DNA of 64,000 nucleotides from Enterocloster bolteae (GTDB lineage: Bacteria > Bacillota > Clostridia > Lachnospirales > Lachnospiraceae). Shown one piece after another: positions 50,322 to 58,583 of the stretch. Under the pieces are notes generated by a model. It was given only the letters and a program-made list of their open reading frames with translations, was not told the DNA's origin and did not search any database. The position numbers and the translations under genes are program-made. The stretch is taken from NCBI RefSeq assembly GCF_002234575.2, contig NZ_CP022464.2, forward strand, positions 1,674,001 through 1,738,000. Reading direction: 5' to 3'. Position 1 is the first letter of the stretch. The number at the start of each line of letters is the position of its first letter.

Positions 50322-51602
50322 ATGGCAGAATTAATTGATTTGAGTGAACTGCAGGAAAAGGTAATACTGGTGGCGGTGAGCACTGCCGAGGAGGAGGACA
50401 CGCCCGCTTCCCTGGATGAGCTGGAAGAGCTGGCCTCCACGGCAGGGGCTGTAACTGTGGCCAGAATCATCCAGAACCGGGAAAGGGTACATCCGGGCAC
50501 CTATCTGGGGAAGGGTAAGATAGACGAGGTGAGAGAGCTGTTATGGGATACCCGGGCCACAGGCGTTATCTGCGATGATGAGCTGTCACCGGCCCAGCTC
50601 AGGAACCTGGAGGATGCTCTGGACACCAAGGTCATGGACAGGACCATGGTCATACTGGATATCTTTGCTTCACGGGCCAGCACAAGAGAGGGCAAGATTC
50701 AGGTGGAGCTGGCCCAGTTAAAATACAGGGCCGTGCGTCTGGTGGGAATGCGCAATTCCTTGTCCCGTCTGGGAGGCGGCATAGGAACCAGAGGTCCCGG
50801 TGAGAAAAAGCTGGAAACAGACCGCAGGCTTATCCATCAGCGAATCGGCCAGCTTAAAGAGGAACTGGCTGATGTGAAGCGCCACCGGGAGGTGACCAGG
50901 CAGCAGAGAGAGAAGAATTTTGCTCTTTCCGCGGCGATTGTGGGCTATACCAATGCAGGAAAGTCCACCCTGCTCAACCGTCTGACCGGGGCGGGAATCC
51001 TGGCGGAGGATAAGCTTTTTGCCACCCTGGACCCCACCACCAGGAGCTATACCCTGGAGGATGGCCAGCAGATACTGCTTACAGACACCGTGGGATTTAT
51101 CCGCAAGCTTCCCCATCATCTGATTGAAGCCTTTAAGAGTACGCTGGAGGAGGCGCGCTACAGCGATATCGTCCTCCATGTGGTGGACTGCTCCAATCCG
51201 CAGATGGACATGCAGATGCACGTGGTGAAGGAGACGCTGGAGGAACTGGAGATTGTGGATAAGACCATAGTCACCGTGTTCAATAAGGTGGACCGTTTCC
51301 GTGAGCTGGAGGCCGGGGAGAACAGCGGTGTCATGCAGATTCCCAGGGATTTTTCATCAGACTACCAGGTGAGGATATCGGCCAGGACAGGAGAGGGACT
51401 GGAAGAACTGCAGAAGGTGCTCCAGGCCATTATACGCAGCAGGCGGATTCTGTTGGAAAAAGTTTTTCCATACAGCCAGGCAGGGCGTATCCAGACCATC
51501 CGCAAGTACGGTCAGCTTCTGGAGGAGGAATACCAGGAGGATGGAATTGCAGTAAAGGCATATGTGCCGGCAGAGCTTTTCGGAAAGCTGTATTCCAATT
51601 GA
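50322..51602 (+). CDS. hflX: GTPase HflX
   Basis: The 426-residue protein has the HflX N-terminal domain (HPGTYLGKGKIDEV, GIGTRGPGEKKLETDRR), a coiled linker and a GTPase domain with G1 GYTNAGKSTLLN, G3 LTDTVGFIRKLP and G4 FNKVD. HflX binds 50S ribosomes and splits stalled or hibernating ribosomes after stress. The start follows GAGGTAGG and lies three bases after the TPR gene stop. Confidence 0.96.
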   Translation: MAELIDLSELQEKVILVAVSTAEEEDTPASLDELEELASTAGAVTVARIIQNRERVHPGTYLGKGKIDEVRELLWDTRATGVICDDELSPAQLRNLEDALDTKVMDRTMVILDIFASRASTREGKIQVELAQLKYRAVRLVGMRNSLSRLGGGIGTRGPGEKKLETDRRLIHQRIGQLKEELADVKRHREVTRQQREKNFALSAAIVGYTNAGKSTLLNRLTGAGILAEDKLFATLDPTTRSYTLEDGQQILLTDTVGFIRKLPHHLIEAFKSTLEEARYSDIVLHVVDCSNPQMDMQMHVVKETLEELEIVDKTIVTVFNKVDRFRELEAGENSGVMQIPRDFSSDYQVRISARTGEGLEELQKVLQAIIRSRRILLEKVFPYSQAGRIQTIRKYGQLLEEEYQEDGIAVKAYVPAELFGKLYSN

Positions 51603-51703
51603 ATTTAATTGGAAATATAAAAAATGCCCCCTGTCCGAAAAACCACGCAGGTATAAGGTTTTGCAGGGATTTGGAAAAAAGAGTTATAAGTACAGTTAAT
51701 AAG

Positions 51704-51749
51704 ACACAATATCTGGGATAATATAAAAAGTTATTCATAGATATTGTGT
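51704..51749. promoter_or_regulatory. probable NrdR box pair in front of nrdD
   Basis: ACACAATATCT (51704-51714) and its exact reverse complement AGATATTGTGT (51739-51749) form two sites resembling the NrdR consensus ACACWATATMTWGTGT. Taken as 16-mers their centres are about 30 bp apart, close to three helical turns as for known NrdR box pairs. The second site overlaps the -35 box, which fits repression. Confidence 0.65.
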
Positions 51750-51772
51750 TTTGTATTTCCATCTGCTATAAT
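51744..51772 (+). promoter_or_regulatory. nrdD promoter
   Basis: TTGTGT (51744-51749) and a perfect TATAAT (51767-51772) are 17 bases apart. Transcription from about 51779 gives a 125-base leader with stems CGCTCC/GGAGCG and TTCACAGCTGTGAA. The rest of the 302-base gap between hflX and nrdD holds nothing else that I recognise. Confidence 0.75.
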
Positions 51773-51904
51773 GGGTGCGTAGCTCGCTCCACATGGAGCG
51801 GGCCCTGCGTTTTCACAGCTGTGAAACAGCTGTATCATTCCGGGTTTACCAGACGCGGAAAAAGGGTCGAATAAAGTGTACGTGGGTTGAAAGGAGCAAG
51901 TGGT

Positions 51905-54325
51905 ATGATTCAGGTAGTTAAAAGGGATGGGGAAGTTGCCGAGTTTAGTCTGAATAAGATAACAGAGGCCATCAAAAAGGCATTCAGGGCAACATCCAAA
52001 GATTACAACAATGAGATTCTGGAGTTATTATCCTTAAGGGTGACTGCGGATTTTCAGAATAAGATGAAGGATGGAAGGATTTCTGTGGAAGAAATCCAGG
52101 ACAGCGTGGAGCATGTCCTTGAACAGACCGGATACACAGATGTGGCAAAGGCTTACATTTTATATAGGAAGCAGCGGGAAAAGATACGGAACATGAACAG
52201 CACGATCCTGGATTACAAGGACGTGGTGAACAGCTATGTAAAGGTGGAGGACTGGCGCGTAAAGGAGAATTCCACGGTTACCTATTCCGTGGGAGGGCTG
52301 ATTCTCAGCAACTCCGGGGCCGTGACTGCCAACTACTGGCTCAGTGAAATTTACGACCAGGAGATAGCGGAAGCTCACCGCAATGCGGACATCCACATCC
52401 ACGATTTGTCCATGCTTACCGGATACTGTGCGGGCTGGTCCTTAAAGCAGCTCCTTATGGAAGGCCTGGGAGGCATCACGGGAAAGATTACCTCCTCGCC
52501 GGCAAAGCATCTGTCCGTGCTCTGCAACCAGATGGTCAACTTCCTTGGAATCATGCAGAATGAATGGGCCGGAGCCCAGGCATTTTCTTCCTTTGATACA
52601 TACCTTGCTCCCTTTGTAAAAGCAGATAATTTAAGCTATCCGGAGGTGAAAAAGTGCATTGAGTCCTTTATCTATGGAGTGAACACCCCCAGCCGCTGGG
52701 GCACCCAGGCACCTTTCTCCAACATCACCCTGGACTGGACTGTTCCGGATGACATGGCAGAGATGAATGCCATTGTCGGCGGTAGAGAGACGGACTTTAA
52801 GTATAAAGACTGCAAAAAAGAGATGGACCTGATTAACAAGGCATTCATCGAGACTATGATTGAAGGTGATGCCAACGGACGCGGGTTCCAGTACCCCATC
52901 CCCACCTATTCCATTACCAATGAATTTGACTGGTCAGATACAGAGAACAACCGGCTTCTGTTTGAGATGACATCCAAGTACGGAACGCCCTACTTCTCCA
53001 ACTATATCAACAGTGATATGCAGCCAAGCGATGTCCGCAGCATGTGCTGCCGTCTCCGTCTGGACCTCAGGGAGCTGCGCAAGAAGACAGGCGGATTCTT
53101 CGGCTCCGGCGAGAGCACCGGTTCCGTGGGCGTGGTGACCATCAACATGCCAAGAATCGCTTACCAGGCCAAGGACGAGGCTGACTTCTATGCAAGGCTG
53201 GACCACATGATGGATGTGTCTGCCCGTTCCTTAAAGACCAAGCGCCAGGTCATAACAAAGCTTTTGAACCAGGGGCTGTATCCCTACACCAAGAGATATC
53301 TGGGCACCTTTGAGAACCATTTTTCCACCATCGGTCTCATAGGCATGAACGAGGCAGGCCTCAATGCCAGATGGGTCAGAAAGGATATGACTCACAGGGA
53401 GTGCCAGGAGTTTACCAAGAACGTGCTGAACCACATGAGGGAACGCCTGTCGGATTACCAGGAGCTGTACGGCGACCTTTACAACCTGGAGGCTACGCCG
53501 GCTGAGTCCACCACCTACCGTCTGGCCAAGCATGACAAGCAGCGCTATCCCGACATTATCACTGCCGGAGAAGAGGGGGATACGCCGTATTACACCAACA
53601 GTTCCCATCTTCCCGTGGATTATACGGAGGATGTATTTGACGCTTTGGACATCCAGGATGAGCTTCAGACCCTGTATACATCAGGAACTGTGTTCCACGC
53701 GTTCCTGGGCGAGAAGATGCCTGACTGGAAGGCCGCGGCCAATCTGGTGCGCACGGTTGCTGAGAACTACAAGCTGCCTTACTATACATTGTCGCCTACC
53801 TATTCCATCTGCAAGTGCCACGGATACTTGATTGGGGAGCATTTTACCTGTCCAATCTGCGGGGAGAAGGCAGAGGTCTACAGCCGTATTACCGGCTATT
53901 ACCGTCCGGTCCAGAACTGGAACGAAGGCAAGACCCAGGAATACAAGAACCGTACCAACTACAACATAGGCCAATCCCAGTTAAAGCATGGCGTGTCCAG
54001 AATCACGGCAGATACCAGGGAGAGGACGGACATTGCCAGAACAGAGAGTTCCCATCAGGGGAAGGAGAAGGGAGGCGCCTTGACTCACCTGTATCTCTTT
54101 ACCACCAAGACCTGCCCCAACTGCGTATCGGCAAAGGAGTTCTTAAAGGGACAGGATTACCAGATTATTGATGCGGAGGAGCGTCCTGACTTGGCGGAAA
54201 AATTCGGCATCATGCAGGCGCCTACCCTGGTGATTGTCAGTGACGGCATCGTGCAGAAGTTTGCCAATGCTTCCAACATCCGCAGGTTTGTGGAGCAGAA
54301 TCATACAAGTACAGTAAAGGCATAA
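51905..54325 (+). CDS. nrdD: anaerobic (class III) ribonucleoside-triphosphate reductase with fused redoxin domain
   Basis: The 806-residue enzyme starts with an ATP-cone (about 1-95), followed by the glycyl-radical barrel with the active-site loop MCCRLRLDLREL, a zinc site (Cys 636, 638, 649, 652) and the radical site RITGYYRPV (Gly 664). It reduces NTPs to dNTPs without oxygen. After about residue 725 a glutaredoxin/thioredoxin-like domain with CPNC (737-740) and QAPTLVI is fused; standard NrdD ends near 700. It may supply the electrons. The activase NrdG is not next to it. The start follows AAAGGAG. Confidence 0.95.
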   Translation: MIQVVKRDGEVAEFSLNKITEAIKKAFRATSKDYNNEILELLSLRVTADFQNKMKDGRISVEEIQDSVEHVLEQTGYTDVAKAYILYRKQREKIRNMNSTILDYKDVVNSYVKVEDWRVKENSTVTYSVGGLILSNSGAVTANYWLSEIYDQEIAEAHRNADIHIHDLSMLTGYCAGWSLKQLLMEGLGGITGKITSSPAKHLSVLCNQMVNFLGIMQNEWAGAQAFSSFDTYLAPFVKADNLSYPEVKKCIESFIYGVNTPSRWGTQAPFSNITLDWTVPDDMAEMNAIVGGRETDFKYKDCKKEMDLINKAFIETMIEGDANGRGFQYPIPTYSITNEFDWSDTENNRLLFEMTSKYGTPYFSNYINSDMQPSDVRSMCCRLRLDLRELRKKTGGFFGSGESTGSVGVVTINMPRIAYQAKDEADFYARLDHMMDVSARSLKTKRQVITKLLNQGLYPYTKRYLGTFENHFSTIGLIGMNEAGLNARWVRKDMTHRECQEFTKNVLNHMRERLSDYQELYGDLYNLEATPAESTTYRLAKHDKQRYPDIITAGEEGDTPYYTNSSHLPVDYTEDVFDALDIQDELQTLYTSGTVFHAFLGEKMPDWKAAANLVRTVAENYKLPYYTLSPTYSICKCHGYLIGEHFTCPICGEKAEVYSRITGYYRPVQNWNEGKTQEYKNRTNYNIGQSQLKHGVSRITADTRERTDIARTESSHQGKEKGGALTHLYLFTTKTCPNCVSAKEFLKGQDYQIIDAEERPDLAEKFGIMQAPTLVIVSDGIVQKFANASNIRRFVEQNHTSTVKA

Positions 54326-54335
54326 GGACCGGAAG

Positions 54336-54632
54336 ATGGATACATTGTATATGTTTATGGGGGCTCTGTGCCTGGCAGAGGGTATATGTCTCTTTACAGG
54401 AAAGGATTTTCTCATGTTTATGGGCTCCACCAAAAAGGAGGACTACAACCTGGATAAGGTGTTTCAGGTGGAAAAGTGGATATTCCTTGTGGATGCTGCA
54501 TGCAGCTTAGGAGTGGGCATGAACCGGTTTCCGGATGTGGCGGAAAACATACTGCTGGTTGTGTTCGGAGTCACATTGGCTGCCCATGTGTATGTGTTTA
54601 AGAGTAAAAAATTCCGGAAGGAAAATGAATAA
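54336..54632 (+). CDS. small membrane protein of unknown function
   Basis: The 98-residue protein has three hydrophobic segments (LYMFMGALCLAEGICLFTG, WIFLVDAACSLGVGM, ILLVVFGVTLAAHVYVF) and a basic C-terminus. It begins ten bases after nrdD and ends at a strong terminator, so it is the last gene of the nrdD operon. I do not recognise a family. Confidence 0.75.
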   Translation: MDTLYMFMGALCLAEGICLFTGKDFLMFMGSTKKEDYNLDKVFQVEKWIFLVDAACSLGVGMNRFPDVAENILLVVFGVTLAAHVYVFKSKKFRKENE

Positions 54633-54689
54633 GAATTCCTGATAAGACATCTTTGGTGAGAGGATGGGATTTTATCGGGAATGATGCGG

Positions 54690-54727
54690 ACCGCCGCTCT
54701 CAGTGATTGGGAGCGGCGGTTTTTTCA
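54690..54727 (+). terminator. terminator of the nrdD operon, landing site of the group II intron
   Basis: CCGCCGCTC (54691-54699) pairs with GAGCGGCGG (54711-54719) and is followed by six T residues and CA. The intron begins with the very next base, the standard target of class C group II introns. Confidence 0.93.
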
Positions 54728-56029
54728 GTGCGCCCGGCGGCGCACGTCTCTAACTGGTGAAAGTCCGGAATCCGCCCGGTGGTGGGAAGGATATAGCCGA
54801 AGGCAGGGGTGTTCATCGTGAGGTGTCGAGAGAATCAGAAGGGGAAAGTACACCCCCGACCCGGTAAGACGAGTGGAGATTCCCAAGCCAGACGGTGGAA
54901 TACGAAAGCTGGGTATTCCAACCGTAAAAGACCGCATTTTCCAACAGGCCATAACACAGCGCCTTACACCGGTCTACGAGCCGTTGGTCTCGGAGAACAG
55001 TTACGGTTATCGCCCGGGAAGAAGCGCGAAAGATGCCATTCAGAAGGTGAAAGAGTATGCAGAGCAGGGATATATCCATGGGGTAGCATTGGACTTGTCG
55101 AAATACTTTGATACCCTGAACCATGAGATACTCCTGAATATCCTGCGCAGAAATGTGAGGGACGAAAGGGTAATCCAGTGGATTAAGAGGTACTTAAAGA
55201 GTGGCGTGATGGAAAACGGAGTAGTCATGGAAACAGAAGAAGGTTCGCCGCAAGGAGGAAATCTTTCCCCCCTGCTGGCAAACATCTATCTGAATGAGTT
55301 TGACCAGGAGTATCAGAAGCGTGGAATTGTATTTGTCCGTTACGCGGACGACATCGTGCTGCTGGCGAAAAGCGAGAGAGCTGCCAAGAGACTGATGGAG
55401 ACGAGCACGAAATATCTGGAAGGGCCGCTGAAATTGAAAGTGAACCAAGAGAAAAGCCGTGTAGTCAGCGTGTTTGCAATCCGAACTTTTAAATTCCTTG
55501 GCTTTACATTGGGAAAGAACGGAAAGGGCATATATGTCCGGGTTCATGGAAAGTCATGGAAGAAAATGAAGTCAAAGCTGAAAGAACTTAGTTCCCGAAG
55601 GTCTGTTCAGAGCATACGCCCTGCATTAGCAAAGATAAAAGTGTATATGTGTGGCTGGCTGAATTATTACGGGATTGCGGAAATGAAGAAGCGGATAGAA
55701 GAACTCAATAAGTGGCTATACCACAGAATCCGAATGTGTATATGGAAACAATGGAAGAAACCGAGAACCAAGGTGAAGAACCTGCGGAAAATGGGAGTGC
55801 CGGAAGATTTGGCATGGCAGGCAGGAAACAGCCGGAGAGGATATTGGTTTACCACGCAAACGGTAGCGGTAAATATGGCAATGACAAAAGAAAGACTGAT
55901 AAGCAGTGGCTTTTATGATTTAGCCACAGCTTATCAGTCAGTGCACGTCAACTGTTGAAACCGCCGTGTACCGAACGGTACGCACGGTGGTGTGAGAGGA
56001 CGGCGGTTAATCACCGCCTCCTACTCGAT
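54728..56029 (+). mobile_element. class C group II intron, internally deleted
   Basis: The 5' end is GTGCG directly behind a terminator T tract. The 3' part behind the reverse transcriptase gene has a domain V-like hairpin (CCGTGTACC-GAA-CGGTACG, about 55964-55985) and a domain VI stem (about 55998-56022) ending ...CTCGAT. Intact introns of this class have roughly 500-600 bases of RNA domains before the maturase gene; here only about 100 bases of domain I remain before sequence that already matches the inside of the maturase. Most of domains I-III and the N-terminus of the protein are lost, so the element should neither splice nor move by itself. Confidence 0.88.
54873..55958 (+). pseudogene. 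ltrA: group II intron reverse transcriptase/maturase, N-terminally truncated
   Basis: The open frame gives 361 residues from GTG 54873 and keeps RT motifs from VEIPKPDGGIRKLGIPTV on: DLSKYFDTLNHEILL, GSPQGGNLSPLLANIYLNEFD, the catalytic VRYADDIVLL, and the maturase/X domain (MCGWLNYYGIAEMKKRIEELNKW, IRMCIWKQWKKP). Maturase-like sequence runs upstream without a start (RRGKYTPDPVRR from about 54837) to the deletion joint. About 60 N-terminal residues of RT-0/RT-1 are missing compared with class C proteins. It may be expressed but is probably not active. Confidence 0.88.
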
Positions 56030-56109
56030 TGAAGGATGGCTGTTGTGGTAAAAGTGCACAAAATAGTTGGGGTAAAATGCTGGATTTAAATAAAGTCACA
56101 CATCATTAC

Positions 56110-56157
56110 TTGACAAAAAGCTGTATAGCTATATACTAGTAGTATAGCTGTATAGCT
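56110..56157 (+). promoter_or_regulatory. promoter and operator of the aldolase-TRAP operon
   Basis: A perfect TTGACA (56110-56115) and TATACT (56132-56137) are 16 bases apart. AGCTGTATAGCT occurs twice in direct orientation (56119-56130, 56146-56157), once in the spacer and once over the start site. AGCTATA (56127-56133) and TATAGCT (56143-56149) also form an inverted pair. This is a good binding region for the GntR regulator encoded at the end of the operon. Confidence 0.68.
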
Positions 56158-56187
56158 AATGCCGTAAGTACATTGGAGGAGGTAAAC

Positions 56188-56961
56188 ATGAAAACTTTAA
56201 AGGAGAAGCTGAGAGACAGGGATGAATTGTCAGGGATGCATATATGCCTGACAGAACCCTGTATCAGTGAGATGTGTGCCGGATTGGGATATGATTTTTT
56301 GTGGATTGACACCGAGCACACAGCCATTGATTACCAGGTGCTGCTGTACCATCTGATGGGTGCAAAGGCAGGCGGTACGGATACACTGGTTCGTATTCCA
56401 TGGAATAACCAGGTATTGGCAAAAAGAGTGCTGGAGATGGGCCCTACGGGAATCATCATTCCGATGGTCAATACAGCCCAGGAGCTGGACGCTGCCATGC
56501 AGGCCACCCTGTATCCGCCTTATGGGATTAGGGGATTTGGCCCCTTGCGGGCAGTGAGGTACGGGCTGGATGATGCGGATTCATTTATAGAGTCATCCAG
56601 GCAGCAGCTGGTCCGGTGTGTACAGATTGAGACAAAGACAGCAGTAAAGAATCTGAAAGAAATGGTCAAGAACCCTTATGTGGACTGCTTTATTCTGGGG
56701 CCCTGCGACTTGTCCGGCTCCATAGGGGAGCTGAACCGTGTATTTGAGGACCATACCAGCAGCCTGGTTGATGAGGCGGTGGCGATCATCAATGAGAGCG
56801 GAAAGTCTTCCGGCGTATCCACAGGCAGCGATGACCCGGAAATCATACGCTACTGGCATGAAAAGGGCATTAACGTGATATCGGCTGGTTCAGATTATGT
56901 ACATATTATGGACGGCGCCCGAAAGGAACTAAACATGTTGAGACAGATTCAGGCAAAATAG
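56188..56961 (+). CDS. HpcH/HpaI family aldolase
   Basis: The 257-residue class II pyruvate aldolase has WIDTEHTAID (catalytic His), TLVRIPWNN (Arg that binds the keto acid), CVQIETKTAVKNL (metal Glu) and FILGPCDLSGSIG (metal Asp). Members cleave 4-hydroxy-2-oxo acids, such as 2-keto-3-deoxy sugar acids, to pyruvate and an aldehyde. It is the first gene of a TRAP operon, so the transported acid is probably broken down to its substrate. GGAGGAGG precedes ATG 56188; an in-frame TTG at 56173 is unlikely. Confidence 0.92.
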   Translation: MKTLKEKLRDRDELSGMHICLTEPCISEMCAGLGYDFLWIDTEHTAIDYQVLLYHLMGAKAGGTDTLVRIPWNNQVLAKRVLEMGPTGIIIPMVNTAQELDAAMQATLYPPYGIRGFGPLRAVRYGLDDADSFIESSRQQLVRCVQIETKTAVKNLKEMVKNPYVDCFILGPCDLSGSIGELNRVFEDHTSSLVDEAVAIINESGKSSGVSTGSDDPEIIRYWHEKGINVISAGSDYVHIMDGARKELNMLRQIQAK

Positions 56962-56975
56962 GGAGGATAAACGCT

Positions 56976-58070
56976 ATGAAGAAACGCATAATTAGTATCG
57001 CATTAGTGCTTGCAATGACCGCAGGTCTGGCTGCGTGCGGCCAAAAGACATCTGAGACAAAGAGCCCATCGCAGGCGCAGGCAAAGACAGAAGCAGCCCC
57101 TGATGCCTCAGAGCAGCCGCAGACAGATGCGGGCGCAGAGCTGCCGGAGGTAAAGCTGGTATTTTCCACACAGTCCAGCGGCGATGTAAATTATGTAAAG
57201 GCCATGCATATGATAGCAGATGAGATATCAGAAAAAACCAATGGTAAATTTACAATGGAAATCCACGAAAACGGAAGCCTGATGACCCAAGAGGGAGAGG
57301 TGGATGCTGTTGCCAGGGGAAGCCTTGACATGATGTTCAGCTCACCGTTCCTGATATCCGACCAGATGCCGTACCTGACTATGTTTACGGCAGCCTATAT
57401 TTTTCAGAATGAACAGCACATGAGGGCAGTTATGGATGGAGAGATTGGCCAGAAGGTAGCGGATGATGTGGCTGAGAAATTAAATGTGCGCTGGCTGTCA
57501 GCACTTTACTGCGGAGCCCGCCATCTGGATATGAGGGATATTGGCAGAGAGATTACAAAACCGGAAGATTTAAACGGTGTCAATTTAAGGATGCCTAATT
57601 CTTCTGCATGGCTCTTTATGGGGAAGGCGCTGGGGGCTAATCCCACACCTATGGCTTACGCAGAAATATACCAGGGACTTCAGACAGGCGCCATTGACGG
57701 ACAGGAGAATCCTCTGCCTACCACCATTGCACAGAAATGGTATGAGGTGACCAGCCAGATTGTTCTTACAGGTCATGTGATTGAGCCTATGTGCATCGCA
57801 ATCAATGAGGAGAAATGGCAGTCTCTTCCCCAGGAATACAGGGATATCATGACAGAGGCAGTTAAGACAGCCACAGCGTGGTGCGATGAGGCAAACCTGA
57901 AGCAGGAACAGGAAGCAATTACGTTCCTGAAGGAGCAGGGATTAACGGTTATTGAACCGGACCTGAATGCGTTCATGGAGTATTCTGAGAACTATTATTT
58001 GAACGACAAGGATATGGTAAAAGATTGGGATATGGAATTGTATCATCAGATAAAGGATTTGAAATATTAA
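56976..58070 (+). CDS. dctP: TRAP transporter substrate-binding lipoprotein DctP
   Basis: The 364-residue lipoprotein has lipobox LAAC (Cys 21) and the DctP fold (VKLVFSTQSSGDVNYVKAMHMIADEIS, TNGKFTMEIHENGSL, DLNGVNLRMPNSSAW with the conserved ligand Arg, YAEIYQGLQTGAIDGQENPLPT). It captures an organic acid outside and hands it to DctQM. Most likely ligands are sugar acids (uronates, aldonates), considering the aldolase. GGGAGG precedes the start. Confidence 0.94.
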   Translation: MKKRIISIALVLAMTAGLAACGQKTSETKSPSQAQAKTEAAPDASEQPQTDAGAELPEVKLVFSTQSSGDVNYVKAMHMIADEISEKTNGKFTMEIHENGSLMTQEGEVDAVARGSLDMMFSSPFLISDQMPYLTMFTAAYIFQNEQHMRAVMDGEIGQKVADDVAEKLNVRWLSALYCGARHLDMRDIGREITKPEDLNGVNLRMPNSSAWLFMGKALGANPTPMAYAEIYQGLQTGAIDGQENPLPTTIAQKWYEVTSQIVLTGHVIEPMCIAINEEKWQSLPQEYRDIMTEAVKTATAWCDEANLKQEQEAITFLKEQGLTVIEPDLNAFMEYSENYYLNDKDMVKDWDMELYHQIKDLKY

Positions 58071-58085
58071 TGAGAGGTATTCTGA

Positions 58086-58583
58086 ATGGACGTATGGAAG
58101 AAATGCTTTCAGGCTGTCATGGATTTTATAGAGATTTACATGCCTATGTGCTGGTTTATTCTGCTGTTTGTGGCATTCATCCTGCAGATTATATCCAGAT
58201 ACATATTTAATAATCCCCTGGTATGGCCTTATGAGCTGGCGCAGATTTCCTATGTATGGATTATTACGTTGGGATGCTGCTATGCACAGCGGACAGATGA
58301 TAATATTGTTTTTTCTGTAATTTATGAACTTGTGGGGGAGAAGGTCAGGAGGCTGTTCCGTTTCCTTCAGGATATCCTGATAGTTGGCCTGCTGGTCTAT
58401 CTGGTACCGTCGGCACTGGAGTTTTACAGGTTTTATTTTACCAGGTACAGCACGGTTTTCAAGGTTCCTCTGGGATTTGTATATCTGGGATTTTTCGTGT
58501 TTCAGATTATTACCATTGTCCGGTACTGCGGGGACCTGGCAGGCTGTTATAAGGAATTTCGGAAAGGAGGAAAGGCAGTATGA
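58086..58583 (+). CDS. dctQ: TRAP transporter small permease DctQ
   Basis: The 165-residue protein has four helices (WFILLFVAFILQIISRYIF, LAQISYVWIITLGCCYAQR, LQDILIVGLLVYLVPSAL and VYLGFFVFQIITIV). It follows dctP by 15 bases and overlaps dctM through ATGA. Length and topology are typical of DctQ. Confidence 0.93.
   Translation: MDVWKKCFQAVMDFIEIYMPMCWFILLFVAFILQIISRYIFNNPLVWPYELAQISYVWIITLGCCYAQRTDDNIVFSVIYELVGEKVRRLFRFLQDILIVGLLVYLVPSALEFYRFYFTRYSTVFKVPLGFVYLGFFVFQIITIVRYCGDLAGCYKEFRKGGKAV

Noticed and set aside
54809..55111. A separate 100-codon + strand gene at the intron 5' region
   Set aside because: It overlaps the remaining intron RNA and the maturase gene in another frame and has no family signature.
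56101..56160. Short repeats as a CRISPR array
   Set aside because: Only two 12-bp copies that overlap promoter elements; no regular spacers and no cas genes in the window.
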